DNA of 64,000 nucleotides, taken from NCBI GenBank assembly GCA_015152555.1, contig SUTS01000002.1, positions 101,456 through 165,455 on the forward strand. Direction: 5' to 3'. Of the stretch, positions 26,777 to 36,237 are shown piece by piece. Source of the DNA: Cyanobacteria bacterium SIG26 (GTDB lineage Bacteria; Cyanobacteriota; Vampirovibrionia; Gastranaerophilales; Gastranaerophilaceae). Position 1 is the stretch's first letter; the number at the start of each line of letters is the position of its first letter. Under the pieces are notes generated by a model, which was not told where the DNA came from, did no database searches, and saw only the letters and a list, made by a program, of their open reading frames with translations. The position numbers were made by a program, and so were the translations under genes.

Positions 26777-28162
26777 ATGTTTGACAATTTAAGCGAAAAA
26801 TTACAAAGTATCATTTCAAAAACACATAGCCAGGAATTAACACAAGACAATATGCAAGAAGCTTTACGCGAAATTAGACGAGCATTGTTAGAAGCCGACG
26901 TAAACTTGCGCGTCGTTAAAGCATTTATCTCATCAATAAAAGATAAAGCTGAAGGTGAAAATGTATTACAAGGTATAAACCCTTCACAACAGTTGGTTAA
27001 GATTGTGCACGATGAACTTGTGGAACTCTTAGGTAAAGAATTAAACCCGCTTAACTTGTCAGGCCATCCAAGTATATTCATGATGTTAGGTCTACAAGGC
27101 TCAGGTAAAACAACCTCTTCTGCAAAGCTTGCAGTAAAACTTAAAAAAGAAGGTAAAAACCCTTTACTTGTTGCTTGTGACGTATACAGACCCGCTGCAG
27201 TATCACAATTGAAAACACTTGGTCAAGAAATCGGTTGTGAAGTTTTTTCAATTGACAATTCAACTGATGTCCAAAACATTGTTCAAAGCTCACTAAATTA
27301 TGCTAAAGAAAAAGGCTTTAATGTCGTTATTCTAGATACCGCAGGCCGCCTACAAATTGATACAGAAATGATGTCAGAATTATTAATTATTGACAGAATA
27401 TTCAAACCTCACGAAAAATTGTTGGTAATTGATGCTATGACAGGACAAGAAGCCGTAAATGTGGCTGAAAACTTTGATGCACAAATTGGTTTAACCGGCT
27501 TGATATTAACAAAATTAGACGGGGATTCTCGAGGTGGTTCTGCACTATCTGTTGTTCATTGTACCGGTAAACCAATCAAACTTACAGGTACTGGCGAAAA
27601 GCTAAACGCTTTAGAAGATTTTTACCCTGAACGTATGGCAACACGTATCTTAGGTATGGGTGATATTGTTTCTCTTGTTGAACGAGCTCAAGAAGTTTTT
27701 GATGAAAAAGAAGCTTTAAAAATGCAAGAGAAAATGCAAAAAGCTGAATTTTCGTTTAATGATTTCCTTTCTATGCAAAAACAAATGAAAATGTTTGGTT
27801 CAATGGATCAAATTTTGGGGATGTTACCCGGAATTAATTTAAAACAGGCAGATAGAGAAAAGATTTCACACGCAAGTGAAACAGAATTCAAAAAAATCGA
27901 AGTGTTTATTCAAAGTATGACGCCGGAAGAACGCGACAATCCTGATTTGATGAATACCAGCCGTAAAAAACGTATCGCAAAAGGTTGTGGTATGGACATG
28001 CACACAATTAATATTTATGTTAAACAATTCGAGCAAATGCGCCAAATGATGCGCGGTATGAATAAAATGCAAAAAATGTTTAGCGGATTTGGCGGTGGCG
28101 GCAAAATAAACGAGAAAAAAGCCATGGTTCAAGCAATGAAAATGATGCGCAAATTCAAATAA
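26777..28162 (+). CDS. ffh: Signal recognition particle protein Ffh (SRP54)
   Basis: Ffh binds signal sequences as they leave the ribosome and delivers them with FtsY to the membrane. The protein has the N domain, the GTPase G domain (GLQGSGKTTSSAKLA, DTAGRLQID, TKLDGDSRGGSALS) and the Met-rich M domain (MQKQMKMFGSMDQILGML, SRKKRIAKGCG RNA-binding loop). It is 461 residues, as expected. AAAAGGGA precedes the ATG. No SRP RNA gene was recognised nearby. It converges with the methyltransferase gene. Confidence 0.98.
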   Translation: MFDNLSEKLQSIISKTHSQELTQDNMQEALREIRRALLEADVNLRVVKAFISSIKDKAEGENVLQGINPSQQLVKIVHDELVELLGKELNPLNLSGHPSIFMMLGLQGSGKTTSSAKLAVKLKKEGKNPLLVACDVYRPAAVSQLKTLGQEIGCEVFSIDNSTDVQNIVQSSLNYAKEKGFNVVILDTAGRLQIDTEMMSELLIIDRIFKPHEKLLVIDAMTGQEAVNVAENFDAQIGLTGLILTKLDGDSRGGSALSVVHCTGKPIKLTGTGEKLNALEDFYPERMATRILGMGDIVSLVERAQEVFDEKEALKMQEKMQKAEFSFNDFLSMQKQMKMFGSMDQILGMLPGINLKQADREKISHASETEFKKIEVFIQSMTPEERDNPDLMNTSRKKRIAKGCGMDMHTINIYVKQFEQMRQMMRGMNKMQKMFSGFGGGGKINEKKAMVQAMKMMRKFK

Positions 28163-28196
28163 TTATACGCATCATCTGTTATATTTTATTTAATTT

Positions 28197-29108
28197 TTAT
28201 ACTTTTTGAAATACGAAAATATATTCGTGTGTAAAAATACTAAAACCACCGGCTAAAGCTCTATAACGCCATAAATTCGCGGTTCTGCCTTTGCCTCTTT
28301 CGTTGCCTTGAATATCTTTGACAATAGTTGATTTCAATACAAAACCTAATTTTCTCATTCTATTCATACATTCAAAACCCAAAGGCTGAACTTCTGAATT
28401 TTTATAACTATCGCCAATAATTAAACAAGCAAATCTGCCTTTTTCTAACAAATCATAGCCGTTTTTTGCGACTTTTTCAAACATATCATAAAACTGTTCT
28501 GTTGTTTCACAATTAGATAAATCTTCTTTTTTATCAGAAAATTTAATAATATCATCATAAGGCGGATGTAATATTAAAAATTGTGCTTTTTCTTCGCCCA
28601 TAATATCAAGTCTGGCTTTGATTTTATCAACAGCAAGCTCAGATGTTGAATCCGCACAAATTATATTAACATCAGTTACAAGTTGTTTTGGTGTAAATTT
28701 TTCAGAAACACTTTCAGCCAACTCGTCTTTCAATTCAACGCCAATACAACGACGATCCATATTTATTGCTTCAATACCGGAAGTACCGGAACCAAAGAAC
28801 AAATCAAGAACAACATCACCTTTTTTAGTATATCTTTCATACATTTGTTGTGCAATTTGCGGGATATAATTCCCGTGATATTCATTAGAATGACCATGTT
28901 GTCTTAATCTTGACGGGAATTGCCATAATGTACCCGTCAAAATATGTGCATAATCTTTCCATTTTTTTAAATTTATATCACTATATTTGGTAGTTTTCAC
29001 CTCAGGTTGTTTTACTATTTGCAAATCAGCCTGTTTTTTAGGTTGTAATTTTAAATTTGATGTTACTTTTCTAACCAAAATGTCCCCCACAATCTTATAA
29101 TTGTCCAA
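28197..29108 (-). CDS. Orphan DNA adenine/cytosine-N4 methyltransferase
   Basis: An AdoMet-dependent amino-methyltransferase of DNA. Motif X/I is VLDLFFGSGTSGIEA (100-114), motif II RCIGVELKDE, motif III CADSTSE and the catalytic motif IV ILHPPYDDIIKFS (HPPY at 181-184). The usual first residue of that motif is Asp, Asn or Ser; here it is His. The X-I-IV order is that of the gamma-like class. No restriction endonuclease is adjacent, so it may regulate rather than restrict. The start is uncertain: TTG at 29108 is listed, but GGGGGA favours a TTG at 29078. Confidence 0.85.
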   Translation of the reverse strand: MDNYKIVGDILVRKVTSNLKLQPKKQADLQIVKQPEVKTTKYSDINLKKWKDYAHILTGTLWQFPSRLRQHGHSNEYHGNYIPQIAQQMYERYTKKGDVVLDLFFGSGTSGIEAINMDRRCIGVELKDELAESVSEKFTPKQLVTDVNIICADSTSELAVDKIKARLDIMGEEKAQFLILHPPYDDIIKFSDKKEDLSNCETTEQFYDMFEKVAKNGYDLLEKGRFACLIIGDSYKNSEVQPLGFECMNRMRKLGFVLKSTIVKDIQGNERGKGRTANLWRYRALAGGFSIFTHEYIFVFQKV

Positions 29109-29246
29109 GTCTTTTTTACATTCTCATCGTATAAAAATGTTTCAAATTTGTAATCAAACATTTAGATGATTTTGTGTTTGAGGTAGATTGAAAATGGTAG
29201 ATAAAAAGATTTAGAATCTGAGCAAAAATAAATCAGGGTGGAGCTT

Positions 29247-31061
29247 ATGGCAAGAATTCGACAATTATCAAAACATATAATAAATCAAATTGCAGCAGGC
29301 GAAGTTATTGAACGTCCTGCATCTGTCGTAAAAGAACTAACCGAAAACTCTGTTGATGCCGGAGCGACAAAAATTAGTATTGATATAACAAATGAATGCC
29401 GAAATATCAGAATTGCCGATAACGGATGTGGTATTCATCCAGATGATATTACTCTTGCTTTTTCTAAACACGCAACAAGTAAACTTAAGCAAGACGATGA
29501 CCTTTTTGATATACAAACATTAGGGTTTCGCGGAGAAGCTTTAGCAAGTATTATTTCTATATCTAAACTTACTTGTATAACCAGAACCAAAGATTTTGAG
29601 ACCGGCACAAAAGTTATTTGCGAGAATTCAGAAGTTACTCAAGTAGAAACCGGTTGTGCTGTCGGAACTATTATGGATATTAAAGATTTATTTTATAATA
29701 TTCCGGCCAGATTGAAATTTTTAAAAAACCAAAACACAGAATTTTCATATATTCAGGAGGTCACACAAACTATTGCGCTTTCCTACCCCAAAGTTTCAAT
29801 GGAATTAAAGAAAAATGGTAAACAAGTTTTAAAAACAACTGGTTCAAATAATTTGACCCAAACAATTAAAGAGGTTTTTTCATCTGATGTTACAAATAAT
29901 TTAAAAGAAGTGTTGAAAACAGATGAACTATCAGGACTTAAGATAAGCGGATTTGTAAGTACACCTGATTATACACGTTCCAGTAAAAAAAATTACCATA
30001 TCTATATAAATTCGCGCGGAGTGAAATGTCCGGTATTCCAAAAAGCAATTGATATGGTTTATAAACATTTAACTGCAGGAAATAAATACCCGTTTGTGGT
30101 GCTAAATCTTGAAATTCCACCACAAGATGTCGATGTTAACGTTCACCCGACAAAAAAAGAAGTTCGATATAAAAACGCTAACCAAATTTTTAATTTTATA
30201 TACTCAGCAATTGAAGCGGGATTGGCTAATTATGTAGAAAAAGGTTATACACCTATAAGAATTGCAAAACAAGATGACTATATAACCCCAATAGACCAAC
30301 AAGAAACCATTTCCACCAATATTGTTGAAATGCCACAACCTAAAAAAGATTTTTATATCGACAAAGACAGTGATACCGTATATCTTTCAGAAATTAGTAT
30401 GAAAAAACTCGAAAAAGAAACACCGCAGGTTTTTCAATACAAAAAAACTACCGAAAATTCAAATCAACAATCATTTTTTAATCAACAAACACAACCTATT
30501 ATTGAGCCGGAAGACAAAATCATCGGTCAATACCACGATACATATATTTTAATAGACACTGATGAAGGACTTGAAATAGTTGATCAACATATTGCAGAAG
30601 AACGCTATATTTATGAAAAATTACAATCAGAAAAAAATATTGTTTCACAAATGTTATTTGTTTCTGATGTAATTGAAGTTTCAGCAACCGAAGCAGAAAT
30701 CATTAAAGAAAATATGGGAAAATTTGAACGCTTTGGTTATGGTATAGAATTTTTGAAAGATAATGAAATTATATTTAGAAAAATTCCTCAACTATTATCA
30801 AAAACCAATCCAAAAGAAATTTTAGCTGATATTTTAGATAATATAGAAGGCAATATAAATAATTTAGAAGAAAAAATCCTAATAACAACATCGTGCAAAG
30901 CTGCCGTAAAAGCAAATACAAAACTATCAATTTGGCAAATGCAAGACATTATAAAAAAATGGCGCACAACTAAAATGCCATATACTTGTCCACACGGCAG
31001 ACCAATTTCTAAAACAATACCGCATAAAGAACTTGCAGGATTTTTTGAACGAGCGTTTTAA
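29247..31061 (+). CDS. mutL: DNA mismatch repair endonuclease MutL
   Basis: MutL couples mismatch recognition by MutS to strand cleavage. The N-terminal GHKL ATPase has KELTENSVDAGA (29-40), DNGCGI and GFRGEALASI. The C-terminal domain carries DQHIAEERYIYE, which fits the endonuclease pattern DQHx3Ex4E, plus SCKAAVKAN and CPHGRP metal-site blocks, so this MutL nicks DNA itself and does not need MutH. I chose ATG at 29247 over the GTG at 29238: it gives the usual MxxIRQLxxHxINQIAAGEVIERP opening and has GGTGGAG before it. MutS is not in the window. Confidence 0.97.
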   Translation: MARIRQLSKHIINQIAAGEVIERPASVVKELTENSVDAGATKISIDITNECRNIRIADNGCGIHPDDITLAFSKHATSKLKQDDDLFDIQTLGFRGEALASIISISKLTCITRTKDFETGTKVICENSEVTQVETGCAVGTIMDIKDLFYNIPARLKFLKNQNTEFSYIQEVTQTIALSYPKVSMELKKNGKQVLKTTGSNNLTQTIKEVFSSDVTNNLKEVLKTDELSGLKISGFVSTPDYTRSSKKNYHIYINSRGVKCPVFQKAIDMVYKHLTAGNKYPFVVLNLEIPPQDVDVNVHPTKKEVRYKNANQIFNFIYSAIEAGLANYVEKGYTPIRIAKQDDYITPIDQQETISTNIVEMPQPKKDFYIDKDSDTVYLSEISMKKLEKETPQVFQYKKTTENSNQQSFFNQQTQPIIEPEDKIIGQYHDTYILIDTDEGLEIVDQHIAEERYIYEKLQSEKNIVSQMLFVSDVIEVSATEAEIIKENMGKFERFGYGIEFLKDNEIIFRKIPQLLSKTNPKEILADILDNIEGNINNLEEKILITTSCKAAVKANTKLSIWQMQDIIKKWRTTKMPYTCPHGRPISKTIPHKELAGFFERAF

Positions 31062-31130
31062 ATGAAAATTAAAGTTTTTCAAAATTATGCCGTATTACAT
31101 GTAGCATGCTAAAATTATGAGGTAAAAATT

Positions 31131-31496
31131 ATGTTTAACTCAGTGAACAATCCGTTCAGTCAAAGAATAGAATCGGCTGTTTCTACAGGACAAGAAAAAC
31201 GTCAACATCAGCAAGAACAACAAAATGAGGAGAAAAAATACCTTGAAAACGATGATAAAGATCAGGTAGAAATCGGCGCGTTACCACCTTTAACAGAAGA
31301 TGAACTAATAACAATGACACACATGTACATTAACCGATTAAAATCGGAAAATGAAGGTAATATTAAAGTTGTTGAAAAACTAGACAAATTTTTGGCAAAA
31401 TTTGATGCTCACAAATTCCTAAAACAACACCCCGGAATGACCAGTGCTGATTTTCACATGCTTATGTTTAACGAAACCGCGAATTTGGTTATGTAA
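31131..31496 (+). CDS. Hypothetical protein, 121 residues
   Basis: I do not recognise it. The first 50 residues are Gln/Glu/Lys-rich and disordered. The rest looks like a small helical domain (LTEDELITMTHMYINRLKSE, then a helix ending HKFLKQHPGMTSADFHMLMF). No signal peptide or membrane segment is present. TGAGGT precedes the ATG, which supports a real gene. It ends three bases before a convergent prepilin-like gene. The leader contains TGTAGCATGC, similar to TGTAGCATGTT upstream of the LuxR-type gene near 1240. Confidence 0.65.
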   Translation: MFNSVNNPFSQRIESAVSTGQEKRQHQQEQQNEEKKYLENDDKDQVEIGALPPLTEDELITMTHMYINRLKSENEGNIKVVEKLDKFLAKFDAHKFLKQHPGMTSADFHMLMFNETANLVM

Positions 31497-31498
31497 TT

Positions 31499-32227
31499 TT
31501 ATAATTCAAATGCGGCAGACTCTTTCATCATCTGAGCAGTAGATTTTACCTGACCTGATGGCGTAACATCCTCGTCTGTGCCTGTCGGTTGTAATATAGA
31601 AACATTTTGAACCATAAATGAACCTTGAGGTGTTTTTAAAACAGAGGATATTTCTGTAACTACGGTAGAAAAAGGGAAAATATCCAATCCCCATTTATTA
31701 GGACCTTTACGACCGTTTATATCTACAGCAAACAACCCTATACCCCTTCCTCTGGTTGCAAAAATAACCATACCATTTTCTAAAACATAAGCATTGACAC
31801 CTTCATAATTAGTAAAACCTGTTTTAGTCGGGTATATTGACGGGATACAACCTTCATTTATCGGGTTTATTTCACAAGAACGAATCACGCCCATTTCTTT
31901 TGCGAATTTTGCTAAAAACACATTACAAGCATCATCTCCGGTATTTGAAGGATAATTACCATTTAACACCAAACCATAATCCTTAATCATTTGTTCAGAC
32001 GGTTTACTATAACATGATGGAATATATCCTAAAGTTTCTATGGTATTTTTTAATGCAATATCCATACGTGAATACGCGGTCCTAAATTCCGCTAATCGCG
32101 CCCTTTGTTGAACAGATGAACCTATAGTTGCCAGTGTCATTGTTGCAAGAAAACCAATTAATGTAATCGTTATCAATACTTCTGATAATGTAAACGCATA
32201 TTTTTTAAATTTAATTTTCATACTCAT
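31499..32227 (-). CDS. Prepilin-like protein (type IV pilin/type II pseudopilin N-terminus)
   Basis: After a short leader ending KKYA the protein has the class signature FTLSEVLITITLIGFLATMT, a helix that inserts in the membrane and is processed by prepilin peptidase. The C-terminal domain contains an internal DINGRKGPNKWGLDIFPF block, similar to DVNGLVGPN in the copy at 38016. I chose ATG at 32227, with GGTGAG five bases before it. The longer TTG frame to 32278 has no ribosome binding site and overlaps xerC. It is an orphan with no assembly genes nearby. Confidence 0.85.
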   Translation of the reverse strand: MSMKIKFKKYAFTLSEVLITITLIGFLATMTLATIGSSVQQRARLAEFRTAYSRMDIALKNTIETLGYIPSCYSKPSEQMIKDYGLVLNGNYPSNTGDDACNVFLAKFAKEMGVIRSCEINPINEGCIPSIYPTKTGFTNYEGVNAYVLENGMVIFATRGRGIGLFAVDINGRKGPNKWGLDIFPFSTVVTEISSVLKTPQGSFMVQNVSILQPTGTDEDVTPSGQVKSTAQMMKESAAFEL

Positions 32228-32274
32228 CAATCTCACCAAATATATTATCATTTTAACATATTGCAAATAACTTA

Positions 32275-33189
32275 TCAAGCTCGCGGATGAGTCTGTTCAT
32301 AAACTTCTTTCATTCTCTGCATTGAAATATGTGTGTATATTTGTGTGTTTGAAATACTTGCGTGCCCCAATAATTCCTGCACAACCCTTAAATCCGCACC
32401 GTTTTCTATCAAATGAGTCGCAAAACTATGTCTAAACATGTGTGGGGTAACTTTTTTAGGTAATTCTATTTTTTCAACAATATCATTTATGACATTTCTA
32501 ATCATTTTTGTTTGAAGTCTATAACCTGTTTTATTGATAAAAACAGGAGATTCATCTGTTATTGGAGGTATTGTATAACCTTTTGCTATCAAAGGACGCG
32601 CAAAATCTATATACCCTTGAAGATAGTTTTTAGCCCTATCTGTAACCAAAATTATTCTCTCTTTTGCACCTTTACCAAAAACAGTTATTTCATTGGCCGC
32701 AAGATTTAGATTTCCGAAATTTAATCCACTCAATTCAGAAACACGCATTCCACTTGCCCACAACAATTCTAAAATTGCACGATTTCTATATCCTGCAGGA
32801 GTATCAATATTTATATTACTCAATATCTGCTCTATCTCATCTGTTGTAAGGAATTTTGGCAACGACTTAGGTCGTTTAGGGGATATTAAACTTTCTGCGG
32901 GATTATTTTCAACTTTATGCTCCCTATGCAAGTATTTATAGAACGTTCGAATAGATGCAATCTTTCTGGCTATTGTTGTTTTTTTATAATTAAATATCTG
33001 AATATAATGCAAATATTCACGAACTTTTGAAAACTTAACATCTTCACAATCTTGACTATCTAACCATATTAAATAACCCAAAATGTCCGAATAATAGGCT
33101 TTTGCTGTATGTTTAGAAAAGTTTTTTTCTGCCAAAATATATAATTTAAAATCATCTAAATTCTGTTTTGCTTTTGAGTTTAATACCAT
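32275..33189 (-). CDS. Tyrosine recombinase of the XerC/XerD family
   Basis: A site-specific recombinase of 304 residues, like those resolving chromosome dimers at dif. The catalytic residues are R149 (SGMRVSE), K173 (GKGAKERI), H250 and R253 (PHMFRHSFATHL), H276 (LGHASIS) and nucleophile Y285 (TQIYTHIS). The N-terminal SAM-like core-binding domain (about 10-95) is complete. I cannot say whether it is XerC, XerD or a single XerH-type enzyme. No dif-like site was recognised here. Confidence 0.92.
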   Translation of the reverse strand: MVLNSKAKQNLDDFKLYILAEKNFSKHTAKAYYSDILGYLIWLDSQDCEDVKFSKVREYLHYIQIFNYKKTTIARKIASIRTFYKYLHREHKVENNPAESLISPKRPKSLPKFLTTDEIEQILSNINIDTPAGYRNRAILELLWASGMRVSELSGLNFGNLNLAANEITVFGKGAKERIILVTDRAKNYLQGYIDFARPLIAKGYTIPPITDESPVFINKTGYRLQTKMIRNVINDIVEKIELPKKVTPHMFRHSFATHLIENGADLRVVQELLGHASISNTQIYTHISMQRMKEVYEQTHPRA

Positions 33190-33274
33190 TTGTTAACCTT
33201 ATTGCTTTTTTATAAATAGTATTATACAATAATTTTAGATAAATTAGAATAGTAAAAGTAAAGTAGGTGAAAAC

Positions 33275-35077
33275 ATGAATTGTAAAAAATTATTAGTAAC
33301 GTCAATGTTGTTGACTGTTTCTATGTTATGCACAAACTCTTCGTTTGCTGCTGAACCTATCAAAGCTCAAGTTTCAAAAAGTTATGTCGATATTGACAGA
33401 ATGATTGAATATAACAACTACGATACAGCAGATCAGAAATTAAAAGAAATATTAAAAGCTAATCCTAATGATTTGGATGCTAAAGCTTTGCAATTGATTT
33501 CTCAAGCAAAACAATATAAATTAGCACCGGCTCAAGCTGAATTAGACAGATTGTTAAAATTATATCCAAACAGACCTGAGCTTCACTACGCTCAAGGTTT
33601 GGTTTACTTGATGAGAGAAACTTCTTCTGACGTTGAATATATCAAAAATATTAAAAATCTATCAGAAGCTGCAATCCAAGAATTTGTTACTGCTGTCGGT
33701 TTAGATAGTACATATTATCAAGCATACAATGCTATGGGTGTTGCTACATTAAAATTAGGTAACAAAAAAGATGCTGAAGATTTATTCAAAGTTGCATTGA
33801 AAAATAATCCTAATTTTGCACCTGCTTATGATAATTTAGGTAATATCGCAATGCTTGACGGTGATTTAGATAAAGCTGAAGAGTATTATTTACAATCAAT
33901 TAAATGTAACTCCCACAACCCTACTTCAATGTATCACATGGGTCAAGTAGAGGCTAGACGCGGAGATTATACAAAAGCTTTAACTTGGTTGAACCACTCT
34001 CTTCACATCAACCCTAATTCATCTCCGGGTTGGAACTTACAAGGTGAATTATACTTAAAACAAGGCAACCAACCGGCTGCAATCAATTCATTCAAAAAAG
34101 CAATTCGTGTAAAACCTGAAAACATCCGTCCATATATCAATTTGGCAAATGTTTATGAAAGAAGATATGACCATGAATTTGCTATGGAAGAATTAAAAAC
34201 AGCAATCATTTTAAATCCTAACTACAAAGAAGGTATTTATAGAGTTGCTAATATGTCTTTAATTACTAAAAAATATCCTCAAGCACTTGAATACTACTCA
34301 AGATTGTTGGGTGATGCAACATATAACAACCAAGCTATTATCGGTTTGGCAAACACTTATTACGAAATGGCTAAAGATACTGCAGATAGCAGAGACTTTA
34401 CAACTAATAAAGATGTATATCTTGCTTATGACTATGTAAATGAAGCTATTCAAAGAACTCCAAATGATTTGAAACTTCACCTTGCAAAAATCAAATTGGG
34501 CAAACTTACACACCAAATGGAATTAACTCGCGACAACTTGAACTACATTGTTCAATCAGCTAGCGATAGCTTAATGGATACTGTAATTAAAGGTGAAGCT
34601 TATTTATCTTTAGGTCGTGAAAAAGATGCTGTTTATACTTTTGAAAATGCAATTAATTTTGCAAACAGCATTGATGACGAATTATATTTAGCAGAAATTC
34701 TTGTTCAACACAAACAATTCAGAACAGCAAGAAAAGCATTACAAAAAGCTTTAATGGCTGATCCTACAAACAGAATTGCTGAAAACGGCCTTCACTATAT
34801 TGATTTGTGCGAAATGAAGTCTAATGAATTCTTTGAAATCGCATTACGTCAATACAAAGAAGGAAACTACGCATCAACAATCGAATACTGTAACAGAGCA
34901 ATCGACTTCTATCACAATGCACCTTCTATTGCTAAACTAAAAGCACAAGCTTATGAAGCTGAAGGTAATTACCAAGGCGCAGTCAAGTATTATACTCAAT
35001 ACTTGTCACTAGCTCCTAACGCTACAGATAGACCGGCTGTTGAACAAAGAATTATGGTATTCCAACAGAAAATCTAA
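33275..35077 (+). CDS. Exported tetratricopeptide-repeat protein
   Basis: A signal peptide (about 1-25, ending SSFAA) precedes a solenoid of roughly a dozen TPR units of 34 residues, for example NAMGVATLKLGNKKDAEDLF (about 155-175) and NLQGELYLKQGNQPAAINSF (about 249-269). The protein is therefore a scaffold, probably periplasmic or on the cell surface. No enzymatic domain is visible. GTAGGTGAAA precedes the ATG and TATACAAT lies upstream. The gene is followed closely by two small genes (85-residue protein and engB). Confidence 0.85.
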   Translation: MNCKKLLVTSMLLTVSMLCTNSSFAAEPIKAQVSKSYVDIDRMIEYNNYDTADQKLKEILKANPNDLDAKALQLISQAKQYKLAPAQAELDRLLKLYPNRPELHYAQGLVYLMRETSSDVEYIKNIKNLSEAAIQEFVTAVGLDSTYYQAYNAMGVATLKLGNKKDAEDLFKVALKNNPNFAPAYDNLGNIAMLDGDLDKAEEYYLQSIKCNSHNPTSMYHMGQVEARRGDYTKALTWLNHSLHINPNSSPGWNLQGELYLKQGNQPAAINSFKKAIRVKPENIRPYINLANVYERRYDHEFAMEELKTAIILNPNYKEGIYRVANMSLITKKYPQALEYYSRLLGDATYNNQAIIGLANTYYEMAKDTADSRDFTTNKDVYLAYDYVNEAIQRTPNDLKLHLAKIKLGKLTHQMELTRDNLNYIVQSASDSLMDTVIKGEAYLSLGREKDAVYTFENAINFANSIDDELYLAEILVQHKQFRTARKALQKALMADPTNRIAENGLHYIDLCEMKSNEFFEIALRQYKEGNYASTIEYCNRAIDFYHNAPSIAKLKAQAYEAEGNYQGAVKYYTQYLSLAPNATDRPAVEQRIMVFQQKI

Positions 35078-35079
35078 CA

Positions 35080-35337
35080 ATGACAAAAAAGTTTGATATA
35101 AGAAAATCATTTGAAACATTTTTGAAAGAGCCTCTTAGTATTTTAACTGAGGGGCTGTTTCAAATAGTTAATATTGAAGGAAATATTTTTAATCAAGAAT
35201 CATCATTTAGTATTGATTTTGTTAAAAATAAAACTCAACTGACTGTTGTTAACAACGAAAAAATGTGTAATTTATTTCAAACAGTTTTATACAAACAAAA
35301 AATAAAAGAAGCAAAAGAAAAGGCAACAATCAAATGA
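35080..35337 (+). CDS. Hypothetical protein, 85 residues
   Basis: I do not recognise it. It starts two bases after the TPR gene, has no ribosome binding site of its own and overlaps engB by four bases, so it is translated by coupling. It is mostly beta-predicted in the middle (SSFSIDFVKNKTQLTVVNNE), with a basic C-terminal helix. Its tight position in the operon supports a real gene. Confidence 0.6.
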   Translation: MTKKFDIRKSFETFLKEPLSILTEGLFQIVNIEGNIFNQESSFSIDFVKNKTQLTVVNNEKMCNLFQTVLYKQKIKEAKEKATIK

Positions 35338-35909
35338 AACCGCATTTAAACGCAAAATTTATAATAAGTGCAGAAAAACTAAGCCAATGCCCTGATTTTA
35401 ATATGGCGGAATTTCCTTTATTAGGGCGTTCAAATGTCGGTAAATCTTCGTTTATAAACGGTTTAGCCAATAACAGAAAACTTGCACGCACATCAAACAC
35501 TCCCGGAAAAACTCGTTTAATTAACTTTTTCAATTTTTCTGATGAATTTATGATTGCGGATTTACCGGGTTATGGTTATGCAAAAGTTTCAAAAGAAGCC
35601 CAAAACAAATGGCAAAAATATTTGGAAGAATACTTACTTAAACGAGAACAAATAAAATATCTTGTACAACTTGTTGACGCACGTCATGAAATTCAAAAAA
35701 ACGATATACAAATGAGAGAATGGGTTTTGGCCTATAATTTGCCGATTATAACAGTTGTAACCAAAATGGATTGTATCTCAAAAAATAAAGTGCAAAGTGC
35801 GTTAGCACACGTTCGAAAAGAATTTGGCGGAGAAGTTTTCCCATTTAGTTCTGTTGATAACCGTTATAATGAAAAAATCTTAGAATTTTTCACTAAAAAA
35901 GATAATTAA
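35334..35909 (+). CDS. engB: Ribosome biogenesis GTPase YsxC/EngB
   Basis: This small GTPase assists assembly of the large ribosomal subunit. The G1 loop is GRSNVGKS (31-38). Then come NTPGKTRLINFF (G2), DLPGYGYAK (G3) and TKMD (G4). At 191 residues it is typical. Its ATG overlaps the end of the preceding gene. Confidence 0.95.
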   Translation: MKPHLNAKFIISAEKLSQCPDFNMAEFPLLGRSNVGKSSFINGLANNRKLARTSNTPGKTRLINFFNFSDEFMIADLPGYGYAKVSKEAQNKWQKYLEEYLLKREQIKYLVQLVDARHEIQKNDIQMREWVLAYNLPIITVVTKMDCISKNKVQSALAHVRKEFGGEVFPFSSVDNRYNEKILEFFTKKDN

Positions 35910-36206
35910 TTAACAAAAATGCCTGTGGCGAATTTTCAAGTTTAGTTTGTTTCCATACTTCTTTACTCATTTCATACTTACAGGCAAAATAAATAACAAC
36001 ATATAGCAATAGTGTCTTTTTTCATACTATCTTGCACTTAAACTATATCCCTAAAAGTTCTTGTGCAGCCGCTTTATAAATTTTTATATCAATGTAAATC
36101 CCTTTCTGTTTGTTATATATATAGATTAAGTAAATATATAAAAAAAAACTATTATCCAAGTAGGTAGTTTTAATTTTATTAATAGTGATAATAATTTCCA
36201 TTTTTA
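35910..36206. other. Intergenic stretch with a possible decayed minus-strand ORF
   Basis: Nothing on the plus strand is convincing. On the minus strand, short open stretches read like ends of lost genes: one contains EMSKEVWKQTKLENSPQAF before a stop, and another reads IYKAAAQELLGI and stops. Neither has a full frame or ribosome binding site. The stretch may hold eroded coding sequence, or nothing. Confidence 0.25.
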
Positions 36207-36232
36207 TGTTATAATATTATTGAATAAAGGAG
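36207..36232 (+). promoter_or_regulatory. Extended -10 promoter and ribosome binding site of the flavodiiron gene
   Basis: TGtTATAAT (36207-36215) is followed by AAAGGAG (36226-36232) and the ATG at 36238. The binding site settles that ATG, not the upstream TTG at 36220, as the start. Confidence 0.7.
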
Positions 36233-36237
36233 AATTT

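Noticed and set aside
32228..32278. Upstream start (TTG) for the first prepilin gene
   Set aside because: No ribosome binding site; the ATG at 32227 has GGTGAG and gives a normal short leader.
36220..36237. TTG start of the flavodiiron gene
   Set aside because: It would place the ribosome binding site AAAGGAG inside the coding sequence; ATG at 36238 is correctly spaced.
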